Translations under genes and position numbers: made by a program | Shown: piece by piece, positions 1 through 8,830 of the stretch | Numbering within the stretch: the stretch's first letter is position 1 | How the letters are laid out: each line of letters opens with the position of its first letter | Notes under the pieces: model-generated | What the model saw: only the letters and a program-made list of their open reading frames with translations | Databases searched by the model: none | Told to the model about the DNA's origin: nothing | From: Ectocarpus siliculosus | Taxonomy: Eukaryota; Sar; Phaeophyceae; Ectocarpales; Ectocarpaceae | Reading direction: 5' to 3' | DNA length: 17,027 nt | NCBI GenBank assembly: GCA_000310025.1 | Contig: FN649738.1 | Span: 432,227-449,253 of the forward strand

Positions 1-56
1 TTAACGGTAGGTGGGGGATCCACAGATGAAATGTCTATCTTTTTGCCTTTCGTATC

Positions 57-293
57 ATGTTTTCGTCACGATCCGAACCTGTGTTTGTTCAAGAAACATT
101 CGTGGCTGCGGGCCTGGGTACTGTGTGTCGGGTTATGGCGGTTCGCGAGGCCAGCGCGGCGGCCGGGATCGATGCTCTCGGAGAGGAGACCGTGCGTGTC
201 CAGGACGAGCTGTCGAAGCGCGCGCCCCTCGGGAAGGTGGTGGCCACGGCCGTGGAACACGCGTGGCTGCGATCCCAAGTTCACCCCCTAAAA
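57..293 (+). other. Possible coding segment of unknown function, opposite strand to IPMS
   Basis: The plus-strand frame is open across this stretch. From about base 135 it shows strongly GC-ending codons and a helix-like, charged composition (AVREASAAAGIDALGEET, then VRVQDELSKRAPLGKVVATA). I do not recognise the family. No clear acceptor or donor defines an exon, although AAAAG before GTCGGT at 296 could be a donor. It might be an exon of an overlapping gene, or a chance open frame in GC-rich intron. The sequence alone does not decide. Confidence 0.2.
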
Positions 294-300
294 GGTCGGT

Positions 301-320
301 GGGGGGGGGGGGGGGGGGGG
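301..320. repeat. Poly-G run (20 G)
   Basis: Twenty consecutive G in the presumed intron (a C run on the transcribed minus strand). The exact length of such a run is prone to sequencing error. Confidence 0.85.
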
Positions 321-430
321 TATAGGCTATTGTCAAAAACAGCAGCGGTGCGCCGCGCGAGTCGCGGTTGAGGGGGGCACGCGACTAGGGATCACGATAG
401 ACCCCCTGAGACCAAGTACTTGTCGAAGCG

Positions 431-493
431 AAGAGCGAGAGAGCGAGAGAGCGAGAGCGAGAGAGCGAGAGAGAGAGAGAGAGAGAGAGAGAA
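431..493. repeat. GA-rich microsatellite
   Basis: An alternating GA array interrupted by GC steps (GAGAGC units) that becomes pure GA towards its right end. It lies in the IPMS intron. Confidence 0.9.
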
Positions 494-621
494 CAGGCAC
501 AGCCCTCCTCCTCGGGCATGCTGCGACACGAGACACAGGTCATCATAAACATCATCATCACCATCGCCCGCGAGCGACAGCTTCTAGAATAGGCTACGAT
601 ACCGCAAACACCGGTATCCAC

Positions 622-801
622 CTGGTGAATCCCAGACTCGTGCGAGAAGGCGTTTGCTCCGACGATAGCCTTGTTCGCCTGCACCATCATGCCCGTCATG
701 GAGGACACAAGCTTGGAAGACTTGACGATCTCCTTGGTTTTGATGTTGGTCAGGGCGGTCTCCGACAGCACGGGGCGGTCGAAGGAAGGGTTGTAGTACG
801 C
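622..801 (-). CDS. IPMS: IPMS exon: end of barrel and linker, ...[11 protein letters not shown]
   Basis: This 180-bp exon (60 residues, phase 0 at both ends) starts [17 protein letters not shown] and ends [17 protein letters not shown], followed by donor GTGGAT. The HESGIHQ motif belongs to the linker region that follows the barrel; its His and Glu are family-conserved. The next exon should begin with DG(V/M)LK, and no such reading occurs on the minus strand down to base 1. The downstream intron is therefore at least 621 bp. Confidence 0.95.
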
Positions 802-3800
802 CTGACCCCCATCAGAAGCAGCGGGGAGGGGACAGGGGACAGCGGTGGTACACAAGGACAGATTGTGGCGGGGCCGTGATGATTGTTAGAGTGTGATTTG
901 CCACAACAATGCAAACGCAGATGATGGGTGCGGGAATCGTCCACGGGGACTGTTCGTTAAGCAAGGTTGCGTCTGAGTGGGGGAAGCGGAGAGACGTGAT
1001 GCGGCGCAAATGCAAAAAAACGTAGGCTCTGTGGCGGTTATGACTAATATGTAGGGGAAACGATCCTGGTCTTGATGCGTTCCGTTTCGTCAAACATGGG
1101 ACAGCATCAGGCAGCGGAACCAAGGCATGGTCTCAAAGCCTGGCTCCATGCTTTGCTGCACCCTCAGACGGAGAATGAACGGGGGGTCCGCGCAATGTCT
1201 GCTGGGATGAGGGGTTAACACCCAGACCCCCATCCCGACCTCCGAAACACGAAACCCCTTCCGCGATTACCCCGTTAGGAGAGGAGAGGACCGATCCGAA
1301 ACCAAAGAAACATACACTCGGGTCAACCAAACCTTGCGGACGTGCAGGGCCATGACGATCTCTTCCAACGCGGCGTTGCCTGCCCGCTCTCCGATTCCGT
1401 TGATCGTGCACTCCACCTGGCCAGAGGGACAACACAAACGGGCGGGCGATGCAAACGAGAAAAAAAAAAGAGGGAAAATAACGTGGCTGAGCGGAGAGAA
1501 AAACAAAAAAGGTACTACGTGCGAAGCCGCGGACCAGCAGGGTCGACGACGGGGGGAATTCCATACCGAACACAAACCGAACTCAACAAATACGCCATAC
1601 GACCGCCATTGCTACAACTACCAGCCGAGCGAGTTAGCCCTTGCGAACGGCCTACGTTTAAGCTTCTCCCCTCCTGCCAAGCACGGCAAACAAGCCCCCG
1701 CTTACGTTAAGAGTAGCCAACAAGCGCGGGTACGGTCACCCACGGACGGGCGTGTACCCATAGAATAAAACAGAAAAACAACCCCAAGTCGCAGAAAAAA
1801 AAAAAAGTATATGTGAAAAAACAGAAATGTTAAATAGATACCTGGCGGGCTCCTCCTTCGATGGCGGACATGAAGTTGGCCACGGCCATGCCCAGGTCGT
1901 CGTGCCCGTGAACGGAGATGGTCACCTTGTCGATGCCCCTGGGAAGGGAAAAGCGAGTTCGGCCGACTGGTGAAACAAGCGAGCACTCGAACCGTTGGAT
2001 CGGATCAACCTCGCCGTCACGGCGCTTGTAGGACTCGACTACGACCACCTCACAGACAATCGTCAAGGCAACCAGCAAAAATCGGCTCCCGCCAACAAAC
2101 CGAGAACCGAAGAATCGAGACTTCTCACCCCAAGATGCCCCTGCAAGGAAACACGGCCCCACCAACTAAATTCCTGTTTCTATTCTTTGCACTCTCAAAA
2201 CACGCCACGGCAACCATTTTTTTTTTCTTCACCATAAGTCAGCGCTCGCAGCACTTGTGCATAGTTCTATCGTGCAGCCCCTAGAAGCCAAGCGATGATT
2301 GTAGAAGTGCAATATAGGATAGCCAAAACGAGCCAGTTCTTTCACCTTCGGTCTACAGCGGCTACCTGCTTGATATCGTTATATCGACCGTTTTCGCCGC
2401 CAAATCACCCGCTACCTGACAGTCCCGCGTAGGTGATGCATGAGCCCCATGAACTCCTTGGGGGTGGTGTATCCGACCGTGTCGGGGACGTTGATGGTAG
2501 TCGCCCCGGCCTCAATCGCGACAGAGTACACCTTCAACAGAAAAAAAAAAAAAACAGGGGGAGTTGGGGGTGATCAAATAAAAATAAAATACAACTATCC
2601 CAGTTGTTGGTTTTGCACGACCTATATGATAATAGATTCTGAACACACACGAAGAATGATTTTGGGCAAAACAAAACACAAAGAAAAAACATTCTCTCGA
2701 GATGACAAGGTCGGCGACGGCGGTTTGTTCGAACATAGTCCAAGCTGTTTGTTTTATTGCGCACAAGCAGCACAAGCAGCCGAAGCGCATGCCTAGAGAC
2801 AACCACGATCATAATGGCTGGCGCGAACAAGTGCTGTATTCTCGTCCTCAGCACGGCACGGATCATTCGATGCAAATTGCTGCGGGCGACTGGTGGTCCC
2901 GCCCAAAACTTTCTCGTCTATGGTATGCATTGTCGAATTTCTGACCAATCGATTGAGACCAAGTACGCAGGATGTACATATGGAAACCTAACCCCAAAAC
3001 TTTGAAAGAGACGAGAAAAGTGTCCAAGCAACCCCAAAAACATGTATCGGTTGAAGAAAGTGTCCAAGCAACCCCCAAGGCTCCGTGTCAGATGAGTCAA
3101 GCGTCCAAGCAACCCCAAAAACCTGCATCAGAAAGTGTGCAAGCACCTCGACAACTCCGCATCAGAAGATTAACAAAGTTACCGAGCACGCGCAACAATG
3201 ATCAGCCAAATGCCAAAGGGAAACGAAAACCCGCACCTTCGACAGGAAGTCGTAGTCCGAGCGAAGCGCGTCCTCGGCGCTGAACTCGACGTCATCCACG
3301 TGCGAGCGTGCGTGCGTCACCATCTCCCGCGTGATCTCCAGGACCTGCGATGACAAAGCGATATCGGTTCAGCGGCAGGGGCGCTTTACATGCCTCCGTC
3401 CACGCGGCAATCGTTTTGCGGCAGAGGTTGAGGGCGACTCGCAACAGCCCCCCTGACGAAAGAGCCGTGAGCACCCCCTTTCTACCCGATGGTGGATTGT
3501 ATCAAAAGAAAGCGAACAGACTAGCATAACGCCTAGGCGGCAAAACGTTACACGAAGCAGCAACGCTTTTGTCGTACGTGCCGCACAGGGGCGGAGTCGA
3601 CACCGCCGTGAACTGGGTCAGCATATCAAGCGACTACGAGGAGCCAACGAGAAGGGGCATGTCGACAATGCCTCTCCGTCAGCGTATCAAGCAAGGATGA
3701 GCAGCCAAGGTCACGGGGAAAGTACATGTCGACAGTGCCTCTCTGTCAGCGTCGAAACCCTCTCCGTCGTAACGATACCCGCCGTGGAAAGACCCAACGT

Positions 3801-6763
3801 ACAACAGGCACGTACCGCACCATCAACCACGCAGCTATACCCAACCCCCGGCTCCGACCAATCTGGACTGCCACTCATGGCGTAAGACTGAATGCAGATG
3901 CGTAATATAGTCTTTTGGGTTCGTTGTTGAGAATCGCTGGGCTGTTCGAGCCGAAAATATGTCAGAATTGTGAGCTGTTGACACACCGCAGCTGGCAGCC
4001 AGCTGTGAGTTGGTCCTGCCTGATACATTTTCATCTTGCGTCACCCCTTGGTGGCACTGCGCTCTCACGAGCCCACGCCATAGGGATTCCTTCTATGGAG
4101 TCATATGCTAGACATTTTCACCTGCTCCCTGGACTTCTTAAGCTTGTGCTTCATGTGGATGTCCGAGGTAGCGATGAAGGTGTGGATGCGGGGGAACCGC
4201 GCTGGCGCCACCGCGTTCGCGCACACCTGGTGTCCCAAGCAGAACGGCGGCAAAAAAAGTCACTAATGTGAGGTGCCCACCAACACGTCCTCACACGGAC
4301 TGATCATGGCGTCTGAGCAGGACAAGCCAGGACAAGAACGTATCCACCGGGACACTTCACAGAAAGAGTCATACTCGGGAATTTACAAGGAAGCAAGACA
4401 TCCGTCAAGGAGATTTCGCGAGACAAAAAAATGTGGTACGTATTTCCGAGAAAAGGAGAAGGCAACAATAAAAAAAACGACCTCCCCCGAAGCCTTTCGA
4501 TGTCCGGCATCCAACTGCTTGCTGCAAGCAATCGCCAAGTCCGTACCAAAGTGCGCGCTTAAGATGAAGAATAAATCAACAGCAACGGACACACAACAGG
4601 GAAGTACCAGTACACCACGGGTGCGGAGAGATGAGACTCATGGCACTACCGCCATACTGTAGGCGAACCCAAAGGTATATGCGGTCGATGTACATTTGTA
4701 AAGCTCGACTGCTCCACCACCAACAAGAGGTTCGTAATGCCGAAAACTGTGGAAACATAAGGGTCTCGTCGAGAGGGTTGCCTTTCCTTGCACTTATCGG
4801 TCGAGCTTGGCTACAACCCTCAACCTCTTGGGTGTGGAGCAATCCACCCCTAAAACCGATCGATCTCGCACGCCTGTGGGTTCTGCCGGCTCTTCAACGG
4901 AAAACGAGCACCTCACAGGGACAGCCAAGCTCAAAAACAAACATGCGGCCACAAGCGACATAGCGCACTATTTAGACGAGGGCGGACAAACACCGGCGGG
5001 CTTTGCTATGCATAGACCGCTTCATCTAGAACCAGCCATAAAGCTGAGCACTCACGTCGATGTCTTTCTTTAGGGCCCTCGCCAGGCCGCAAATAATTGG
5101 AGGGTTGCCGCCCTGGCCGACCACTGTAGCGATCTCCTGCACCGCCTGCCTCGACGACAAGATACGCGACATGTTTACGGGTTTCCGCCGTTGCGGCGCC
5201 GTTCACAAGCGGTGGGGTCGGTAAGCGGGCAGCACGGGTAGGCGGCGGATGTTGGCGAGAACTCTTACAAGGTGGTCCATACACGTGAACGACGCTGGAA
5301 CGCTGATTGCCCTGCCGTTGTGCCAGGCTTTAAAGTGTGTGTGCGTCGGGCAAATACCGATCACTGATCCTTCGGCACATGCACTAGGGGTGGGGAGGGC
5401 GACTCCTCGACTCGATACACGTGTCGCTTCATATTCGATGATGGCGAGGCCAATGACGCCCTGGAAACCTCAAACAGCTACCACGCCCAGCACCATCCCT
5501 GCCCCCTCGACACATGAGGAGCGAGCGAGGTTCACCCGTTACGGCGCCGTAGGTTGAAAGTTCCGCCTCACACCGTGCACTTTTTTCGCACCTCAAAGTC
5601 GCCTTGCGATGCGATAGGAAACCCTGCCTCGATGATATCCACTCCAAGCTTGCCCAGCTGTTTTGCCACCTGCGCGTATTCCACACAAAATCAAGCAATA
5701 TAACCGGGGGATTACAGACGCAAGAGGTCACCCTCTTCTCTCAACAAAACGGACCCTCTGGCATCGTGCAGTAAGGTTGCCGTGACATGCTCTCAAGCGC
5801 ACGCACAGCATCGCCCCCGTTCCACGCGATGGTACTTGTTGTTCAATGCCCCCCCCGCCTCTCATACATACGTTCTTCCCCCGATACTGTCCTCTGTTTC
5901 GTGGCTTTTCTCACCATGAGCTTCTCTTCCCTAGTCATGGTGCAGCCTGGACTCTGCTCCCCGTCCCTCAGGGTGGTGTCGAAGACTTTCACTCGGGTGG
6001 GATCGCGCCCGGTTTCTGCGGGAAAACAATCGACCGCGTGCGGGCCGTTAGGTCAAGGTAAACCACGACTTGACACCATACTGCAACGCCCCGTTAAACT
6101 CTATTTCTCACCTGTGCTGGAATTTGTTTTAAGTACTACCGCTGTCACGATGAACCGCGCGCAAAGGCCGCTGCCTCAACGTGGGCTGTTCTTTGATGCT
6201 CCTACTGCTGCTTCGTCGCCTCCTTCTACTCATCCAAGGAAACCAAAGAGCATCGCTTGCAGAGGCCCGAAGCCGAGAGAAACAGACGCACAAAATCGAC
6301 CGCACGAAAGAGCATCCTGGCGTGAAGCGAGCATACACACACAAACAGAGAACGCCTCTCGCACTCGGCGCCGGACCATCTGAGTGAGAGAGCTGCTACT
6401 ACAACAGCTCGAAACGCAGCAGTATTTAGTGTTTCATCATCGCCAAAACCGGACAACTACAGCGCTTCCCGTGCCCCCTTCCCCCGAACCGCCACCGAAA
6501 CCCCTCTACCCACCAATGTCATGTCGACTAGGTTGGACGTTTACTCGCGCCGGCGGCGGGGGCCCCTCTCCCTTTCCTGACTGCTGTTGCTGCTGCTTGA
6601 TCTCGGTCGTGGCCGTTCCCGGGTCGGTCGCCACCATGCGCACTGCGGCGCTGGCGACACGCTGTCGCCGACCAGCGTAGTTAGTCACCCAAGGGTTAGA
6701 CCACGCTTGCTGCCGGCCCGCCTTTGGGGTGGGTTGCGCGGAAACAAACGCTGCGGCCGCCGC
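622..6763 (-). CDS. IPMS: 2-isopropylmalate synthase (LeuA/IPMS), plastid type, ten exons, incomplete at both ends
   Basis: IPMS condenses acetyl-CoA with 2-oxoisovalerate to give 2-isopropylmalate, the first committed step of leucine synthesis. In algae it usually acts in the plastid. Ten exons on the minus strand join with matching phase: 6514-6763, 5915-6015, 5592-5669, 5056-5145, 4122-4226, 3237-3344, 2416-2531, 1842-1938, 1333-1416 and 622-801. They sum to 1209 bp or 403 codons without a stop. Visible family motifs in order are [13 protein letters not shown] (catalytic Arg and metal Asp), [50 protein letters not shown] (metal-binding HxH), NGIGERAGN and [17 protein letters not shown]. 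After GIHQ the family continues with DG and then a C-terminal leucine-binding regulatory domain. Neither is present here, so they lie left of base 1. The first exon with the start codon is also missing. Introns run from about 245 to 829 bp and hold no other recognisable gene. Family identity is near certain; individual splice sites were chosen by eye. Confidence 0.95.
1333..1416 (-). CDS. IPMS: IPMS exon: [12 protein letters not shown]
   Basis: This 84-bp exon (28 residues, phase 0 at both ends) encodes [20 protein letters not shown], then VMALHVRK. The GxGERxGN loop lies at the end of the barrel and its Asn belongs to the metal site in the family. The donor GTTTGG is less common than the GTG/GTA donors elsewhere in the gene. 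Confidence 0.95.
1842..1938 (-). CDS. IPMS: IPMS exon: metal-binding HxH motif, here HGHDDLG
   Basis: The acceptor is CTTCCCAG and the donor GTATCT. The exon encodes [20 protein letters not shown], then AIEGGARQ. The two His of HxH bind the catalytic metal in this family. Most relatives read HCHNDLG or HCQNDLG, whereas here the intervening and following residues are Gly and Asp. The rest of the motif is intact, so the enzyme is probably functional. Confidence 0.95.
2416..2531 (-). CDS. IPMS: IPMS exon: [11 protein letters not shown]
   Basis: This 116-bp exon begins after a long T tract and GAAG. It encodes [20 protein letters not shown], the conserved DTVGY strand of the barrel. It ends in phase 2 (AG before GTAGCG), and the next exon supplies the single G that completes an Arg codon, which confirms the junction. 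Confidence 0.94.
3018..3145. repeat. Degenerate tandem repeat, unit about 35-43 bp (GTCCAAGCAACCCC)
   Basis: The core GTCCAAGCAACCCC appears near 3022, 3062 and 3103. A weaker fourth copy (GTGCAAGCACC) is near 3137. The spacers include related blocks (AAAAACATGTATCGG, AAAAACCTGCATCAG). The array is inside the IPMS intron 2532-3236 and has no evident coding role. Confidence 0.75.
3237..3344 (-). CDS. IPMS: IPMS exon: [14 protein letters not shown]
   Basis: This 108-bp exon (36 residues, phase 0 at both ends) encodes [14 protein letters not shown], then [18 protein letters not shown]. It corresponds to the barrel strand in which IPMS carries VEFSPEDAxRSD. The acceptor is CATCGCAG and the donor GTGCGG. 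Confidence 0.95.
3617..3760. repeat. Imperfect tandem duplication, unit about 61-67 bp
   Basis: GTCAGCATATCAAGC at 3617, GTCAGCGTATCAAGC at 3678 and GTCAGCGTC at 3745 start successive units. Each of the first two contains GAGCCAA or CAGCCAA and then CATGTCGACAATGCCTCTC or a close variant. Two full copies and one partial copy lie in the IPMS intron 3345-4121. Confidence 0.75.
4122..4226 (-). CDS. IPMS: IPMS exon: [13 protein letters not shown]
   Basis: This 105-bp exon (35 residues, phase 0 at both ends) contains [19 protein letters not shown], a near-invariant segment of the IPMS barrel. It ends KKSREQ before donor GTGAAA. Confidence 0.95.
4695..4731. repeat. Possible remnant related to the inverted-repeat element at 11511
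   Basis: AAAGCTCGACTGCTCCACCA resembles AAAGCTCGATTACTCCACGA at the inner edge of the left arm of the element at 11511-11731, and both are followed by AAGAGG. The rest of the arm is not clearly recognisable, so this could be a decayed copy or chance. It lies in the IPMS intron 4227-5055. Confidence 0.35.
5056..5145 (-). CDS. IPMS: IPMS exon: IICGLAR strand
   Basis: This 90-bp exon (30 residues, phase 0 at both ends) reads [10 protein letters not shown], then [16 protein letters not shown]. The ICGLAR strand is typical of IPMS, and the exon follows GDFE without a gap. The donor is a perfect GTGAGT. Confidence 0.95.
5592..5669 (-). CDS. IPMS: IPMS exon: [10 protein letters not shown] strand
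   Basis: This 78-bp exon (26 residues, phase 0 at both ends) starts [18 protein letters not shown] and ends GDFE. It continues the TIM barrel directly after EEKLM of the preceding exon. The acceptor is CGCGCAG and the donor GTGCGA. Confidence 0.95.
5915..6015 (-). CDS. IPMS: IPMS exon: [10 protein letters not shown] catalytic motif
   Basis: The acceptor is TTTTCCCGCAG and the donor GTGAGA. The exon encodes about 33 residues including [20 protein letters not shown]. In this family the Arg-Asp of LRDG sits at the first barrel strand; the Asp binds the divalent metal and the Arg contacts the keto-acid. This is the most diagnostic exon of the gene. Confidence 0.95.
6514..6763 (-). CDS. IPMS: IPMS exon: N-terminal plastid-targeting extension
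   Basis: The acceptor follows a pyrimidine-rich stretch and CAG. The exon then reads [16 protein letters not shown], so a run of Ala is followed directly by Phe. In heterokont algae the signal-peptide cleavage site before plastid entry is typically Ala-Phe (ASAFAP motif), and a Ser/Thr/Arg-rich transit part follows, as seen here. The exon continues through a short poly-Gln run and a Pro-rich stretch that is poorly conserved in IPMS. The donor is GTGGGT and the exon ends in phase 1, matching the next exon, whose first two bases complete a Glu codon. The hydrophobic signal peptide must come from an upstream exon that I could not identify. An internal ATG at 6635-6637 could give a form without targeting sequence. 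Confidence 0.7.
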
Positions 6764-7035
6764 CTGGTCGTATCGGTTCCAAGCGGAGAGGGGGAGAGGG
6801 GCTTTGAATGACCGTGCACGAAATATCGCTGCGAGAATGATCTCCAGGGGGGGAGGGGGGGGGGGGTGCCGACAATCGTGCATGGTTGTAATCTCCGAAC
6901 TGTTCATTCTCGCATCCCCACAAAGCAGTGACTGCGTCAAATACAGCAGTTTGCACAGCAGTTTGACATGAGAAACAATCACTTGCGCCTTTTGTACTCT
7001 TGCTTACATGGAACACAGGCGGCTTTGAATCAAAG

Positions 7036-7098
7036 GGATCTCAACAGACCGTGGTAGGATCTCAACAGACCGTGGCAGGATCTCAACAGACCGTGGCA
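7036..7098. repeat. 21-bp minisatellite, three copies
   Basis: Three head-to-tail copies of GGATCTCAACAGACCGTGG plus TA or CA. They are identical except for one T/C difference, which indicates recent amplification. The unit is a multiple of three, and the plus-strand frame would read GSQQTV(V/A) three times, but there is no other sign that it is translated. Confidence 0.92.
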
Positions 7099-8794
7099 GG
7101 GACTGGAAGCGTGAACGATCGCTCTAACCGAGTGCCGATGAGGCAAACCGATTCGCACGGGAAGCAGTGCAAAACTCCAGAGAGGCGGCGAGAAGAGGGC
7201 GGGGAGCGGAAAGGCAGAGAGTGTCGCAGCACGGCGATTAACAAAGTGTGCCTTGTTGTACGCATGTTTCTGCAACAAGGAGAACCGGGATGACTCGGTT
7301 CGGTCGGAACCCCGCAAAAAACAAGAATGTGCCGAACGGGTAGACTTTCTGTGACCGAATGCACCGCTTGCCGCCCCATCTTATGTAGAGCTTAGAGCTG
7401 CGCGGGCGGAGGCGCCATGTTTCAACCTTCGTGTTTCCACTGGAAACGCGTAACCTCCTGGAAGTGTCTGTACGAAGAACCTTTTTCATAGTTCTGAAAA
7501 ACAAAATACGCCCACAGCCTCTCAAGGTAAACGCACGTACGATAACAAAAAAAGAGCAACATCCGCACACACACGGATGTTCCGCGAGACCGGGGGAGCG
7601 GTTTGTGGCAAACCGTAACCGTTCCGGCCAGGGACTTCGAGACTTGCGAACAGCAAGACTTTCCCTGGGGGCGAAGGGCGCACAAGATACACAGTACGCA
7701 TACCAATGCATGGCCGCAAGAGCATGCGCTCCTTTCAACAACGCGGCCAGTGCTCGAATACCTTCGTGGCTACGCGTGTGTGGTCATTGCGCTCACCGAG
7801 TAGAAGGTCAAGCGTGCAAGACCGTCGAGCTCGAGCTTCCCCCTCGCGGTTGGCCCAACCAACATGCACACTCACGCTACCATGGAGTATTGGGTGGAGT
7901 CTCGCACCATAAGGAACGGTGCGCAGAGTATTGTAGGCAGCTCTGCGAACAAAACGAGCTCCGATCTGTACCTTCGACGCTTTCCTCAAACCCATGTAGC
8001 CGGATTGTTTCGGGGCCGTTAACGCCCTTCACACGGCTCAAATACGCGAAGATAGGTATCATATGCATAGATGCCACCAACCAACGTGTGGAGCCTCCAA
8101 GGGATGTGTGTGTGTGAGGTGTGTACAAAAAGCGGCACAAAGAGGGGCATGTTTACTAGGCGACGTAGGGCATGTCCAGAACGCTCACCTCCCCGTTGCG
8201 TACAGGCATCGCAGCAGCGGCGGCGGCGGTGGAAGTGGCAGCAACGACGCAGCCGCAGCAAGCGGCTCTTCCCATGAATCCTCTCATCGTTGTCACAGAA
8301 ATGTACGGGGCAACAGCAGACCCGCGACTTGAAACTGGACTTGAAACACACCGCTTGGTTCGGATTTGCCCTGGAGCTGTGCGAAGCAGCAGGGGACTGC
8401 TTGGTTTGCGTCAACAAGACCTCAGCAACAGATATCGGCCGAGAACGTAACGTCGGACTTTGCTCTCCCCAACCTGTCTCTCCCTGCTTGCGTGTACGGG
8501 TACTCACTGCTGCTCTCGTCGCTCACGCGCGTGCCAAAGCAAAGCAAGGCAACCCCACCCACCTCGCGTACATATGCCATTTTATCCATCTGCGTATCCC
8601 CCTGGGTTCGCTATTGTGTGTGTGTGTTGCGTGTGCGACGTGACGGACAACCCGCGTGACCTAGGGAAGGAAGGAGGCAGAGGGGGGGCTTTCCCGGGCA
8701 TCTCAGACGCGGTTGTCATCCAAGCACGATCCTTCAGGCTCTCACCTAGGACAGAGAAGTGGGGAGGCGAAGGAACTCGGGCGCATCGGACAAG

Positions 8795-8795
8795 C

Positions 8796-8829
<34 letters not shown>

Positions 8830-8830
8830 G
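8795..8830. repeat. GA microsatellite
   Basis: A GA array interrupted once by AAAG, between the divergent genes. Confidence 0.85.

Larger units (their letters stand above)
1..621 (-). other. Intron of the IPMS gene, running off the left edge
   Basis: The expected continuation of IPMS after GIHQ is absent in all three minus-strand frames, so this stretch is best read as intron. It contains a run of 20 G at 301-320 and a GA-rich microsatellite at 431-493. An unassigned open frame on the opposite strand (57-293) is listed separately. Confidence 0.6.

Noticed and set aside
5787-6383. 198-residue plus-strand open frame
   Set aside because: It overlaps the IPMS exon at 5915-6015 on the opposite strand, and the minus-strand reading is clearly the real one.
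7083-7379. Minus-strand frame containing MRTTRHTLLIAVLRHSLPF as a possible IPMS signal-peptide exon
   Set aside because: The hydrophobic core is weak, and no donor in the right phase could be tied to the acceptor at 6764. Not enough to call.
7431-8117. 228-residue plus-strand open frame between the genes
   Set aside because: No recognisable domain, unsustained coding-like codon use, and overlapping open frames of similar quality on the other strand.
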